Shown: positions 17,289 to 27,271, numbered from the stretch's first letter. The stretch is DNA of 64,000 nucleotides from Pycnococcus provasolii (GCA_938743325.2 OW568872.1:682001-746000); one strand, 5' to 3'. The notes: generated from the letters alone by a model not told the origin. A program made the numbers and translations.

Positions 17289-17975
17289 GATGCTTGCGCG
17301 AAACCAAAAACGGGGGGGGAAGGGGGGGGGGGGGGGGGGACGTGTAGTTTCCAACACCACGAGAGCGTCGTCGGAGTGCTCTGGGAACACGTCCGGAGGA
17401 CCTCTCCACAACGGGGCGTTAGGTCGGCAGAGACAACGGGGCGATAGGTCGGCGGCGACGTGTCAGTTCGGGGATATAGTTCGGGTTTAACCTAAGTACG
17501 CGCACTTAAGGTTAGGTCGTGTCTCGTAGAAACACTCCCCTGATATAACGGGCGATTTAGTCTGCACCACTAACTGCACCACTAATTTTTGGTCGACAAG
17601 CCCCCGACCACTTTGGAGATCCGCACTTGGTCTTGCACCACTAGGACCATGCTAAAACTCAATTATTCCATTCTCGTTGGTTCTGGTTCGGGCTAGGGTT
17701 GGTTCTGGTTCTGGTTCGGGTTGTTCTGGGTCGGGTTTCTGGTTCGGGTGGAGTCCCGAGTATCCCATCCAAATCCAATCCTACGTGGTAAGAGTCCACT
17801 TACGGGGCCTAATATTATTAGGGGGCAAGCTTCCGCCATTATTGCACTACGCTTTTTTTGGCACAAACAACTTGCACCCTTAACTGTATTCTTCCCTACC
17901 GGGTACAGTACTTGCCTTCCTCAGACTTTGACCATTTGACGTCTTTGGACCAAGTCTTGCAAGTGCTTGCTCGCC
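17289..17975. other. Intergenic region with G runs and GGTTCTGGTTCGGG repeats
   Basis: 5' flank of both the pseudouridine synthase (left) and the small membrane protein (right). It holds a broken G run (about 17318-17340), short AGGTTAGGTC-like motifs around 17500, and a GGTTCTGG/GGTTCGGG-rich stretch at 17678-17750 that includes GCTAGGGTTGG. No conserved reading frame is seen. Confidence 0.5.
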
Positions 17976-18548
17976 ATGGCCGCACTCCCTGACCAAGAGA
18001 CGAAGACGTACCATATCGTAAGCTCATGGGAACCTATCGTACTCTGCCTTGCAGGTGCCTCGTTCGGGTTCCCGTGCCTGATGTGCTTTCCAGGACCCAC
18101 GACCCACGAACTTACGCTGGCGCCCGAGGAAGTTATCCTGACGAGCAGCAACACGTGCACGACCGCTAAACGACGTCTGCCGTACGGCGAGCTCGGAGGA
18201 GTGGACAAAGTGCAGAATTGTGGATGCGACGCCTTCGGAGGTGGCTCGCTTGGCGTGTTGCAGCCCGGCTGGGGAGGTGCGGAGGAGGCGCCTCTGATTA
18301 GCGAAATCTTAGCCACCCTGAAGCGCCGCCAGCAGTCCCGCGGCGACCAGGGCCAGATTCAGCGCGCTGAGGAGGCGAACGTGCGCATGCAGCGTCTTGA
18401 GTCGAAGTTGGATGCGATAATCAAGCACATGGGCGTTTCGGTGCCTCCTTTCGTGCCTGCCAGTGTGCCTATTGGCCATAGCACATCCCCTCCACCGGTT
18501 CAGCATATGACCACGAGCGTGCCGGGCTCCGCCATACAGCGTGCGTGA
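17976..18548 (+). CDS. Small membrane protein, PH-like (bPH type) pattern
   Basis: 190 aa from the ATG at 17976 (GCCATGGCC). One hydrophobic segment (about 20-40, IVLCLAGASFGFPCLMCF) is followed by a stretch (ELTLAPEEVILTSSNTCTTAKRRLPYGELGGVDKVQ, then a Gly/Cys-rich turn and GVLQPGW). The order hydrophobic segment, short strand, RR-x-PYxEL-x-x-V resembles membrane-associated bacterial-type PH proteins. A basic helix with QRAEEANVRMQRLESKLDAI (about 125-160) is a probable coiled coil. Family assignment is tentative. The protein may equally be a lineage-specific one. Confidence 0.6.
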   Translation: MAALPDQETKTYHIVSSWEPIVLCLAGASFGFPCLMCFPGPTTHELTLAPEEVILTSSNTCTTAKRRLPYGELGGVDKVQNCGCDAFGGGSLGVLQPGWGGAEEAPLISEILATLKRRQQSRGDQGQIQRAEEANVRMQRLESKLDAIIKHMGVSVPPFVPASVPIGHSTSPPPVQHMTTSVPGSAIQRA

Positions 18549-18782
18549 CCAACATAAAATAAGTTATGTCAATAATTAGAGTTAGAACAACATGTTAAGG
18601 TGTACTATTTTGATGAGCTTTTGAAACGGACTTTTATTTGGGGTGGGGTGGGGGCAGGGCGACGGCGTGACGGCGTGATGATGTGCTTGTGCTTGTGACT
18701 GTGATGATTGTGTGTATGGTGTGTCGTTGCCAAAAATGTATGTTTCACTCCCGATCGAGTACTGTGTACTGCGCCCTATCGG

Positions 18783-20237
18783 TCATGGCGTCGGATCCAT
18801 GTGCGTGTATCCCGCGCTCAACTCGCTCCTCAAGCTCGAGAGCGTCGACGCGTTCGAGATCGTGCTGCCCGTGCTTTCGTGAACCGACGACGGCGGGGGA
18901 GGACGGCGGCATGCGCCCGTACTGCACAACGCACAGCGGTGCTTTGTGCGGCGTGGGTGACGCGGTGGATGCGCAGGCGTGTCAACCCATCCCAAGCTTT
19001 CGCCGCTCACGTTCACAAACCCATCGCTGTTCGTCGAGCTTGCCTCGCTTCCTCCGCCTCCTCCGCCTCCTCCGCCTCCTCCTCCTCCTCCTCCTCCAGC
19101 ACCAGTACCATAAGCACCATTTGCGCCACCAATGCGCATTTGTCGTCGTACTTGCTGGTGGCGCTGTGTGCGCTGCCTCAAGTTCTTCATCGGACGGAGC
19201 TTGGACGGGGCAACCATAGTTCCACACTCGCCGTCGCCATCCTCCGTCTCTCCAGGGCATGGCTGCTCCACGCCGTGGCGTGCGAGCTTATCCACCCACT
19301 TGAATCCGCAGGCGTGACATTGAAAGACGCCCTCTCCACGTTCTTCGCTTTTTGGTATTGGGTCGAGTCGTTCACCGTCGCACGGCTTTGCCATCTTTCC
19401 CGGAACGCCAAAGCACCGCGCGACTGGTTTGTTGACATCCACACGCTTCCAGAATGGTCCGTGGATAGGACAGACGAACATTCGCACTTCCCTCGGTCCT
19501 CTCGGCAGGCCGACTTCCATTCCGCTGTCGTGCATTTTGAGCGTTTCGGCCGTGAGTTGTAGTTCTTCTTGTGTTTCCTTGGTTTTGAGCACCTCCGTGA
19601 CGACTTGCGCGAAAGGCCCATCGACAATAAAAGCGTCGTCGTCGTTTTCTCCGATTTCGTCGAGTGCGCGGTTCGCGAGCGCATCCACCTCAGCGACTTC
19701 TTCGCGTGGAACGTGCCTTAGAACAAAGCTTCCTACGCCTCGAACGAGTTTCTTCAGTTGAGCGAGTCGCACGCGTAGGTTTTGGTTCCTGCACTTGTAT
19801 TCTCCGCTGAACTGTTTCGTGACTAGCTCGCTATCAATTTTCGCAATGATTGACGCCGATCGTCCCCCTCCAATATGCGATGCGAGCTTGAGTCCAAGAA
19901 TGACAGCGGCATATTCCGCCTCGTTATTCGACGACGCTTCTTTTGGGGACAAACGACGCGCGACTCTCAAGAGCACATTATCACCACCAGTCTCACCAGT
20001 CTCACCAGTTTCCTTAGATTCCAAGAGCGAGGAAGATGAAGAAGCTGATGAAGAAGATGACGAAAGGATCATGACGGAGGCAGCACACATCCTCCTCCTA
20101 AGTTCAGGAAGGTGCCCTGGTTCATCACTCTCACTCTCACCACCACCACTTGGAATCCTGGGAATGTGGTTACGACGACACGCACCGTCGACGACCATCA
20201 TGAGCTGCATTGGACTTGTGCCCGTTGTTGACGCCAT
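18783..20237 (-). CDS. RNase H-fold protein with zinc ribbon and Gly-rich tail
   Basis: Predicted ribonuclease H, 484 aa. The domain begins almost at the ATG, MVVDGACRRN (Asp about 17), continues after a Ser-rich insertion with SSNNEAEYAAVILGL (Glu about 108), KIDSELVTKQFSGEYK (Asp about 135) and VAEVDALANRAL (Asp about 185), so all four acidic metal ligands of the plant RVT_3/RNase HI-like type are present. Downstream are Cys pairs (VCPIHGPF, FQCHACGFKW, then PCP and GECG) that look like a zinc ribbon, a basic QR-rich stretch, a run of about 16 Gly and a tail with RCALCSTGACRR. RNase H removes RNA from RNA:DNA hybrids. The added zinc ribbon suggests extra nucleic-acid binding. Long + strand frames opposite it are shadows. 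Confidence 0.82.
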   Translation of the reverse strand: MASTTGTSPMQLMMVVDGACRRNHIPRIPSGGGESESDEPGHLPELRRRMCAASVMILSSSSSSASSSSSLLESKETGETGETGGDNVLLRVARRLSPKEASSNNEAEYAAVILGLKLASHIGGGRSASIIAKIDSELVTKQFSGEYKCRNQNLRVRLAQLKKLVRGVGSFVLRHVPREEVAEVDALANRALDEIGENDDDAFIVDGPFAQVVTEVLKTKETQEELQLTAETLKMHDSGMEVGLPRGPREVRMFVCPIHGPFWKRVDVNKPVARCFGVPGKMAKPCDGERLDPIPKSEERGEGVFQCHACGFKWVDKLARHGVEQPCPGETEDGDGECGTMVAPSKLRPMKNLRQRTQRHQQVRRQMRIGGANGAYGTGAGGGGGGGGGGGGGGGGSEASSTNSDGFVNVSGESLGWVDTPAHPPRHPRRTKHRCALCSTGACRRPPPPSSVHESTGSTISNASTLSSLRSELSAGYTHMDPTP

Positions 20238-20365
20238 TTCTTTCACCCAAGATATCAAAAAGAATATCTGAGACTATCCTCCGCGGGGCGTGTACAGTCA
20301 GCGTTCGGTGACAGGGTACTTTACAGGGTTCGGGTGGTTCGGGGTTTCACTTTTCAGGTTCGGGG

Positions 20366-20425
20366 TTTCAGGTTAGGGTTAGGGTTTTCAGGTTAGGGTT
20401 AGGGTTTTCAGGTTAGGGTTAGGGT
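20366..20425 (+). promoter_or_regulatory. Three 20-bp units with TTAGGG pairs
   Basis: A 20-bp unit, TTTCAGGTTAGGGTTAGGGT, is repeated three times in tandem in the divergent region between the RNase H gene (ATG at 20237) and the PET100-like gene (ATG at 20592). Related TTCAGGTTCGGGG copies sit just to the left. The array could serve both genes. Confidence 0.65.
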
Positions 20426-20591
20426 TACGGCTCCCGTTGTTTTCCATGCCAGTCGTTTTTGCCAGTCTTTTTCCCCCTCCGGGCTCCGCGGACCCAAGAC
20501 TCCGCCGGAGCAAATAGTTTGCTCCGCCATTTCTACAGCAGATTTTAGGAATCCTCTCTCTCGTCGTCGTCATAGTAGGCTAATAAGGGGT

Positions 20592-20819
20592 ATGCCGCCG
20601 CCGTCCGCCGCGGCGCTGGAGATCTTCAAGTTCTCCGTGTACCTGAGCGTGCCCATCTTCCTCACCGCCGCCGTCGCCAACAACGACGGCGTGCTTTCGT
20701 GGGTCATCAACAACAGACAGTACGTCACATACCCGCCGGAAGAGACGAGAAAACTACCATCCGTCGACGACATGAAAGCACGCGTCGCTTCCATCAAGGC
20801 GTCGAAATCAAATGCATAG
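20592..20819 (+). CDS. PET100-like cytochrome c oxidase assembly factor
   Basis: 75 aa. The N-terminus LEIFKFSVYLSVPIFLTAAVAN matches the PET100 pattern (LEIFRMxIYLxFPVxMFxxxN), and YPPEETRKLPSVDDMKARV matches its WPPExLxExxEFKERL. PET100 is a single-pass inner mitochondrial membrane protein that stabilises a subassembly of complex IV. The short hydrophobic segment (about 11-30) is the expected membrane anchor, and the length fits the family (about 70-110). Start chosen as the only ATG before the conserved part. Assignment rests on a short alignment by eye. Confidence 0.72.
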   Translation: MPPPSAAALEIFKFSVYLSVPIFLTAAVANNDGVLSWVINNRQYVTYPPEETRKLPSVDDMKARVASIKASKSNA

Positions 20820-21056
20820 GAATCAACCGTGAAAATAAAGACTGTTGTAAGCAAGAGTGCCTGGCTTGTTTGTAACCTAAGTTTGCTCACTCAGTATGTC
20901 GACACGTTGAGTTCATCACCAACGACAACACCAGTCTGACTGACGGTCAACTCAGCAGCGCGTTTGGGTGATTTCGAAAGTTCTTTCTTAGTTTTTTTAC
21001 ACACGGAAAACACAACCGGAAGAAGAATTTTGATGATAGTGTAGTGTACATAGCAT

Positions 21057-24000
21057 TCACCCCTTGCGTCGACTTAGGCGCCACTCGTCTTTGTGTGCCG
21101 CGTGCGGATTAAACAGAGGCTCGATGCGCTCTTGCCTCTTACGACGGCTCAGCTTCGTCGGGTCCGCACTCTTGAAGAAGCGCGGCGCGAGCTCCGTCAG
21201 CCAACGCGCCTCCACCGCGAGGCACTCGCGCATGTACTCCTTCGTGGTGAGCACGAGCTCGTGGTACAGAACCCAATCAGGCTGACGCTGGAATAGCGCG
21301 CTCGACGGATGAATGTGCACCGGCTGCTGCTCGACGATGGTCTTGTAGCCTTCCGTGGGGTCGCGCTTCGCCACGTGGTAGAAGAATCCGCTGGTGATCG
21401 CCTTCCTGATCAGGTCGTAGTTGCGGCCGGCGGACGTGACATCCAGGCTGTAGCGATCCATGATCCCGAGAAGCTGCTTGCGAACATCCTGCGCGCGCTT
21501 CATGCTTCGCAGCTGAATGTAGTTCTCGCGGCACCACGGGCCCGCAAACTTGTTGCGCTTCCAGCTCTCGTACACGGCGAGCAGCGTCATGTGGTCACCC
21601 TCCGGCTGCAGGAACTTCGCCCGCGCCTGGTCAGCCTGGTGCTGCTTCTCCTTCGGACGGAAGAAAATGTTCTGTGCGGTGAGCATGCTCACCACTGTCA
21701 GAATCTCATCAGCGCACTGCATGTCCACGCTGGCGATGAGAACCTTAGCCATCGGCGGGTCGAGGGGAAACTCCGCCATCTTACGGCCGAGCCTCGTGAG
21801 AAGGCCCTCCTCGTCAAGTGCACCGAGGTGGTACAGGCTCGCGAGCGCCTCCACCAAAGTTTGTGTCGGCGGAGGGTCCATGAAGTCGAAGCCGATGAGA
21901 TCGTTGATGCCCATCGCCTTGAGCTGCAGAACCGTGGTGCCGAGATTGCTTCGCTGGATCTCAGGGACCGCGAGAGGAAGCATTTCGTTTTTGAACGCCA
22001 CCTCGGTGAACAGACGGTAGCACTTGCCCGGCCCCGTGCGACCGGCCCGACCAGATCGCTGCCTCGCGCTCGCCTGCGAAATGGGCGAAACGACGAGGCT
22101 GTCCATGCCGAGCTTGGGATTATAAACCTTCTGCTTCGCAAATCCAGGGTCAACGACGTAGTAGATCCCGTCGATCGTCAGGCTCGCCTCCGCGATGTTC
22201 GTTGCTATCACGCACTTGCGCGTTCCCGGCGGCGCCGGGTCGAAGATGCGAGTCTGCATCTCGTTCGGAAGTGCCGAGTAGACGGGAAGCACAATCAGCT
22301 CTGGAACGTTCTTTCCAAGGCTCTTCATGCGATTGTACAGAATCTCGCACGCGGTGTCAATCTCCTCCATGCCAGTGAGGAACAGCAGGATGTCGCCCTC
22401 CGGCTCCGTGAGGTGCACCTGCATGACCGTCACAAGCGCAGCATCCAGGTAGTCGCTCTCCGGCTCCTTGGTGTACATAATATCCACGGGAAACGTGCGA
22501 CCGGGGATGGTGAAGATTGGGCACGAGTTGAAGTACGCCGAGAACTTCTCCGCATCGAGCGTCGCAGACGTGACGATGAGCTTCATGCCACCCTTTCTTT
22601 TTACCACCGCCGCCTTCAGCAGCCCGAAGAGAATATCCGTGTGGATCGTCCGCTCGTGCGCCTCGTCGAGCATCAGAACGCTGTACTTGTGAAGAGCCTC
22701 GTCGAGAAGAATCTCGCGCAGCAGCATACCGTCCGTCATGTACTTGATGACCGTGCTCGGACCTGTCATGTCCTCGAAGCGGATGGCGTAACCCACCTCC
22801 TCTCCCAGGCGGCAGCCGTACTCCTCCGCTACGCGCTTCGCCACGCTCATCGCCGCCACGCGGCGTGGCTGTGTGCACCCAATCACACGTCCGCCTGACG
22901 TGTACCCGAATTCGGCGAGGTACTGCGTGATCTGCGTCGTTTTACCTGATCCCGTCTCACCAATCACCACGAGCATGTCGTTCTGGTTCACGGCGTCAAT
23001 GAGGGCATCGCGCAGCGCGAACACGGGCAGCGTCTTTCGCTGGTCGGAGATACTCACGCCTGCCGTGCGCTTGCCGAAGGTTGGCGCCTTGCCGTACGCG
23101 GCTTTCTTCCACTCCGGCATGCCGTCGGTCGCCGCGGCGGCGGCGGAGGCGGCACCACTGCGCACGTATTCCGCGAGCAGATTATCCTTAGGATCACGCA
23201 TGGGATCCTCCCAAGGTCTTGCAAGGTCCGTGGGCATGTGGTCCGCCACCGCTGCGCGCTCCTCCTGTTCCTTGGCTTCGCGTCTGTCCTTTGCCAGCGC
23301 ACCCTGCGCCATCGCCGCTCTCTGCAGGCTTCCGTCTGGATTTTTCACAATCTTAATGGGGCTCATCTCGACCGAAAGCGTCGTCTGGCCCTTGAGGAAT
23401 GCAGGTTCGTCCTCACGAATGTCCACCTCGAATTCCTCGCCCGTCTCCTCGAGTGCTGCGGACGCACCGAGTAGGCCACCATCTTCCGGATTCTCGTTGT
23501 CGAACGTGGGGTAGTCTTGCACTTTGAGTACCCCAGAGTTGATCAGCTGCTGAGCTTCCCACATTTCGTGGTCACTTAATTTTTTCGCCGCACGGCGCGT
23601 GGACGAGGTTGGTGGTTGTGGTTGGTGCTGCTGCTCCTGCATTCGCGACGGTGGTGGAGGGAAGTTGTTGTCGTGCTGCTTGAAGGAGGAACGTCCACCA
23701 CGACTGCCACCATCTCCAGAGGGATTGAGGTCAACTCCCGTCAGCTGGTCCACCTCCTTGCGAGAGAGGCTGATTCTCCTGTTTTCCATGCCGATAATTT
23801 TCACGTATATGATATCGCCGACGTTTACGACTTCCTTGACGTCAGATACACGCCTATCCTCCAGCTGACTGATGTGGCACAGACCCTCCGGCGGCTTGCT
23901 GCCTGTGCTGTTTGGTGGCTGGCTGGTATCCCCTTCGAGCGCAACGAATGCGCCATACGCGACGACGTTCGTGACGCGTCCTTTCCACACGTCACCCACC

Positions 24001-24626
24001 TGAGGTGTACGCCGAGGTATGGCTGACGGTGGTGGATAAGCCAACCCTGACCCAGAGTATGTGTCGTTGTTGTATCTTGCTTTTTTGGCTGCTGGTGGAT
24101 ATGCGCTGACCGTGTCAACGTCGTTGTTGTGGGAAGAGAATGCAGCCTGACTATTGTTCATTTCCTCGAACAGGTCGTTCGTTGCTTTTTGTGCACGCGC
24201 GCGTTCCGCCTCTTCCAGCATGTCCTGTTGCATTTTGTACGTTTGGTTTGTGGTATTCTGCATAGCCAGTCCTTGGAATCGCGCCGCTTTTTGATCCTCC
24301 TCAGAGTTGTTGTGGTTTGCGGCTGCTGCAGATTTGTGTGCATGAGCACTACCACCGAGTGCGTCACCCCCACCAGTACTACTACTATTCATCGTGGAAA
24401 TGAGACGAAACAAGGATGAGCATAGCTGAGGGGGGAGAGGCGCACCTGCTTCATGTAACTGAGAAGAGAATTCGTCCAGAGATCGTGAGGAGGCGCATAT
24501 GTCAAGCAGAAACTCAGCGAGCGTTTTATCCCCAACCCCAAGGTGGTTTTCCAACAGCTGCGCGATCTTGGATAACAAGGATATGCGAACCAGCGCACTC
24601 GTGTCTTCGGCGTTGTGTCCCGCCAT
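21057..24626 (-). CDS. DEAH-box spliceosomal helicase PRP22/DHX8
   Basis: ATP-dependent RNA helicase that releases mRNA from the spliceosome. 1189 aa, one exon. An S1 RNA-binding domain (about 215-290, VGDVWKGRVTNVVAYGAFVALEG to RISLSRKE) is diagnostic of the PRP22/DHX8 branch. The helicase core shows GETGSGKTTQ (motif I, about 560), TQPRRVAAMSVAKRV (Ia), DEAH (II), TSATLDAEKF (III), LTGMEEI, TNIAEASLTI (V) and QRSGRAGRTGPGKCYRL (VI). The winged-helix, ratchet and OB regions follow, ending LSRRKRQERIEPLFNPH. The N-terminal 200 residues are Asn/His/Ser-rich. A working spliceosome is needed by this genome, in line with the intron found in the dynein gene. Confidence 0.97.
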   Translation of the reverse strand: MAGHNAEDTSALVRISLLSKIAQLLENHLGVGDKTLAEFLLDICASSRSLDEFSSQLHEAGAPLPPQLCSSLFRLISTMNSSSTGGGDALGGSAHAHKSAAAANHNNSEEDQKAARFQGLAMQNTTNQTYKMQQDMLEEAERARAQKATNDLFEEMNNSQAAFSSHNNDVDTVSAYPPAAKKARYNNDTYSGSGLAYPPPSAIPRRTPQVGDVWKGRVTNVVAYGAFVALEGDTSQPPNSTGSKPPEGLCHISQLEDRRVSDVKEVVNVGDIIYVKIIGMENRRISLSRKEVDQLTGVDLNPSGDGGSRGGRSSFKQHDNNFPPPPSRMQEQQHQPQPPTSSTRRAAKKLSDHEMWEAQQLINSGVLKVQDYPTFDNENPEDGGLLGASAALEETGEEFEVDIREDEPAFLKGQTTLSVEMSPIKIVKNPDGSLQRAAMAQGALAKDRREAKEQEERAAVADHMPTDLARPWEDPMRDPKDNLLAEYVRSGAASAAAAATDGMPEWKKAAYGKAPTFGKRTAGVSISDQRKTLPVFALRDALIDAVNQNDMLVVIGETGSGKTTQITQYLAEFGYTSGGRVIGCTQPRRVAAMSVAKRVAEEYGCRLGEEVGYAIRFEDMTGPSTVIKYMTDGMLLREILLDEALHKYSVLMLDEAHERTIHTDILFGLLKAAVVKRKGGMKLIVTSATLDAEKFSAYFNSCPIFTIPGRTFPVDIMYTKEPESDYLDAALVTVMQVHLTEPEGDILLFLTGMEEIDTACEILYNRMKSLGKNVPELIVLPVYSALPNEMQTRIFDPAPPGTRKCVIATNIAEASLTIDGIYYVVDPGFAKQKVYNPKLGMDSLVVSPISQASARQRSGRAGRTGPGKCYRLFTEVAFKNEMLPLAVPEIQRSNLGTTVLQLKAMGINDLIGFDFMDPPPTQTLVEALASLYHLGALDEEGLLTRLGRKMAEFPLDPPMAKVLIASVDMQCADEILTVVSMLTAQNIFFRPKEKQHQADQARAKFLQPEGDHMTLLAVYESWKRNKFAGPWCRENYIQLRSMKRAQDVRKQLLGIMDRYSLDVTSAGRNYDLIRKAITSGFFYHVAKRDPTEGYKTIVEQQPVHIHPSSALFQRQPDWVLYHELVLTTKEYMRECLAVEARWLTELAPRFFKSADPTKLSRRKRQERIEPLFNPHAAHKDEWRLSRRKG

Positions 24627-24734
24627 GATTCGGATGGGAAGAAGAGGGCGGTGAATGGCGGCGGGTGACGGACGGGAAATGGCGCACGTGAAAAAGGAAA
24701 GGAACGCGCCGGGAAAAGGAAAGGCCCAAGGGAG

Positions 24735-24786
24735 GATTAGGGTTAGGGTTAGCGGGTCGGGATTAGGGTTAGGGTTAGCGGGTCGG
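24735..24786 (+). promoter_or_regulatory. 26-bp tandem duplication with TTAGGG pairs
   Basis: Two perfect copies of a 26-bp unit containing GATTAGGGTTAGGGTTAG and CGGGTCGG lie 109-160 bp upstream of the helicase ATG. On this gene's coding strand the motif reads CCCTAA, the opposite of most other tracts in the window. Likely promoter element by position. Confidence 0.6.
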
Positions 24787-25168
24787 GGTTAACCCTTCGC
24801 GGTTCTTCGTGTGTTCTTCTTCAATTTTACGTGAACCTCTCTGTCTGTAGTTAGTGCTTAGTAAACTTTCGTATAGATACGGCAGACCTGTGGTTACTCT
24901 TCGTACTACAAATTTGCAGATTTCTGCCGAGGCAAGTCGACACCCCTAAAGCTCACATCATCACGAGGCTCGTGCCCTCGTTGCGGCTCTTCCATCGCCG
25001 TTGCCCGTTGGGCACTTACTTGGGCCGGTCAGGGAGGATGGGCTGGGTGGCGCTGTGGTTGCTAACGAGTGACGGCGAGAACGAGGAGGGTTGGATCTCG
25101 GACCTCTCAAAGTCTCAATTAATCAATTTTTAGTAAATTGGACATTGGTGGCTTTGGCATATATATTT
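24787..25168. other. Intergenic, no gene recognised
   Basis: Between the helicase start and the end of the TIR-like gene. It contains a GC-rich core (about 24960-25090) of mixed composition flanked by AT-rich sequence. I see no reading frame and no RNA gene I can support. Confidence 0.5.
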
Positions 25169-27271
25169 TTACCATCCTGAGATAATCATTGCCGCCGCGA
25201 CAATTGTCAGGAACCATGCGACCCCTTGAATGTATGCAAATGGCACTCCCGAACATTCGGACTTAAAGAAACCTGCGCGACCCAGAACGTCACGTCGAAT
25301 CGTATGTACGGCCATGTCAGTGAGCTTACCCTCCGCGATGCCCAAGTACCCACCTAGCAGTAGTACGATCATAGGTAGCATAGCATACGTCGAACGCTGC
25401 ACAAAGGCCACCGCTAAAGCAAAAAAATACCAGATAAAAGTAAAAATCAAAAAAGCTCCCACTTTCTGAGTTTTGCCATCAGCGATAGCCAATCGATTGA
25501 TGCAGTCAAGGTACATCTCTTTGATCTTAAGGTTGTGATCATCGATGTTTTTCTCTGCCACTTCGTCTGAAACTTCGGCGGTTTGCAGTTGTCCGGACGT
25601 TTGATGATCACGTCCTCGCTTGATCTGATTGAGAATACGGTCACGATCTTCAGGTTTCTGAGCCTGCGCTTTTCGAGCATCCACATTAGACACACCACTC
25701 ACCAAGGCTTCGTGCGTCGAGCTACGTACAAGGTCATTTGGCTGACAGCAGCAACAACCATAAATGCGTTTCAGAAACCACCAAGGCGTGGTCGACATGT
25801 AGCTGCCAAGTCGACGATGCATTTCATCGCTCTCTCTACCACAGACTGTTCCAACTAATTGGACATTCATCGCATTTGCCGCACGCAATTCAAACTGGCA
25901 CCAGCTTCGTAGCAAAGCGAATGGAGACGTCCAGTGGTGGCACACAAACCACAAAGCATCCATGATTCCTACAGCCTGCTCGAGTTCTTGGGCTGTTCCA
26001 TCACCTTCCACTTTCCACTGATTTTTGCAAGCAATGTCAAGCCATCGCCAGGTCTTTAAGATCTTCGGGTCCCTTCGTGTTTGCCAACTATGAAAATTTT
26101 TCAGAGTGCTCCATGAAATAAACAAGTAAGCAAAGAGTGGCAGAAACGATGCATAGAAGAGGAAAAACCAAGGAACAGACCAAAAACGGAAGCCCGTTCG
26201 GATCATGGCTTTTGCCGCCTTTAGACGTGTTGGCGCGGAATCGTCACTCCACTTTCGTATGGCATGCTGAAGTCGTCTGAATGGAAGCGAAAGTGGTATG
26301 CAGCGCATGACAATCTCCATGACTAAATCCACCTTGTCCGGACTTCCTCTAGCAATGGCATTGATGAGGTCGTCGAACGAATCTTTCCACGCGTGCGAGA
26401 CAAAAACGGTCGCCTGACCGCACAAGTACTCATCTGCATATGACCTATCTGGGTGCACGTCACAGATGTGCTGAATCAGCGTATTGCGTTTTTCCTTGGC
26501 AATCAAGTCCCCTGTACCCGACCACATCGTGACTGGCTTGATGACGAGGTCAACGACGTCGCTCGTCTTGACGACGACGATCTCGCGGGCTTCAAGTTCG
26601 ATGAATTTCACAACATGGCCAGCTTTTTTCGCATCATCGTCAGCAGCTTTGTCGTTGCTGCACATCTTGCACCCACTTCCAGTACAAAAGTCACGGTGCC
26701 GCATGGCACGCGCCTTGGGGCGCACGCCAATTTTGGTCGTTCCTGAGATGGTTCCCTCGGGCAGCGGCCTTCTAATTTCAGCCTCGACGAGATTCCACTG
26801 CTCGCCATCGTCGCCGGTGTCGCGGCATCGTGGTACATTCACGAGATACTTGGCGGACGTGACCGCACGCTGCGACGCTCTTAAGCCCCACGGTTCGTAC
26901 ACGACCGTGGTGCTTTTTGCATCAGCGTCCGGTTCTTCACTCGGCAAAGCCGTGTCGTCTTGGGCTTCTTGGCCTGTGGCTGCAAGCCTGGCCATCCACT
27001 CGTCGTGCGTATTCGGCATCTTCATGACGTCGCCTTCCATTCCGAATGCAGGCAAGACTTCGTCGTAGAAGGTTTTACAGAATTCTGCGGATACACCGAG
27101 ACTGACTGTGGACGGTGCGACTTTCGTTTGGTTTGACGTCGGTATTCCGGTTTTGCGCGCGTCTTCCTCATGTCTCAGGCTCACGCTTCTCTGCGCATAG
27201 CCGGGATTACGCGCTCCACCACTCGTCGTCGGTTGAACTTCAACAACGGTCGTTTCAATGTCGGACGACAT
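25169..27271 (-). CDS. Membrane protein with TIR-like 'SHAW' domain
   Basis: 700 aa from the ATG at 27271. The core is TVFVSHAWKDSFDDLINAI (about 288-306), later WLDIACKNQ (about 410-418) and LLRSWCQFELRAA (about 453-465). This spacing recalls TIR-like proteins of algae and protists, in which FxSHAW, a D-x-F-x-N-Q strand and an R-AWCxxE motif mark the fold. A hydrophobic hairpin (about 363-388, VPWFFLFYASFLPLFAYLFISW) is inserted between the first two motifs, and three or four more membrane helices lie at the C-terminus (about 600-700). A Cys cluster (CTGSGCKMC) precedes the core. A TIR-type fold could signal or cleave NAD, but the catalytic Glu cannot be assigned safely. The N-terminus could extend upstream. 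Confidence 0.6.
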   Translation of the reverse strand: MSSDIETTVVEVQPTTSGGARNPGYAQRSVSLRHEEDARKTGIPTSNQTKVAPSTVSLGVSAEFCKTFYDEVLPAFGMEGDVMKMPNTHDEWMARLAATGQEAQDDTALPSEEPDADAKSTTVVYEPWGLRASQRAVTSAKYLVNVPRCRDTGDDGEQWNLVEAEIRRPLPEGTISGTTKIGVRPKARAMRHRDFCTGSGCKMCSNDKAADDDAKKAGHVVKFIELEAREIVVVKTSDVVDLVIKPVTMWSGTGDLIAKEKRNTLIQHICDVHPDRSYADEYLCGQATVFVSHAWKDSFDDLINAIARGSPDKVDLVMEIVMRCIPLSLPFRRLQHAIRKWSDDSAPTRLKAAKAMIRTGFRFWSVPWFFLFYASFLPLFAYLFISWSTLKNFHSWQTRRDPKILKTWRWLDIACKNQWKVEGDGTAQELEQAVGIMDALWFVCHHWTSPFALLRSWCQFELRAANAMNVQLVGTVCGRESDEMHRRLGSYMSTTPWWFLKRIYGCCCCQPNDLVRSSTHEALVSGVSNVDARKAQAQKPEDRDRILNQIKRGRDHQTSGQLQTAEVSDEVAEKNIDDHNLKIKEMYLDCINRLAIADGKTQKVGAFLIFTFIWYFFALAVAFVQRSTYAMLPMIVLLLGGYLGIAEGKLTDMAVHTIRRDVLGRAGFFKSECSGVPFAYIQGVAWFLTIVAAAMIISGW

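Noticed and set aside
18708-19562. 284-residue + strand frame opposite the RNase H gene
   Set aside because: Starts in the spacer and then mirrors the RNase H coding sequence. Ser runs come from the Gly-rich codons of the real gene.
24990-25060. CACTTACTTGG resembling the 5' end of U1 snRNA
   Set aside because: The surrounding bases do not fold into the U1 stem-loops and no Sm site follows at the right distance.
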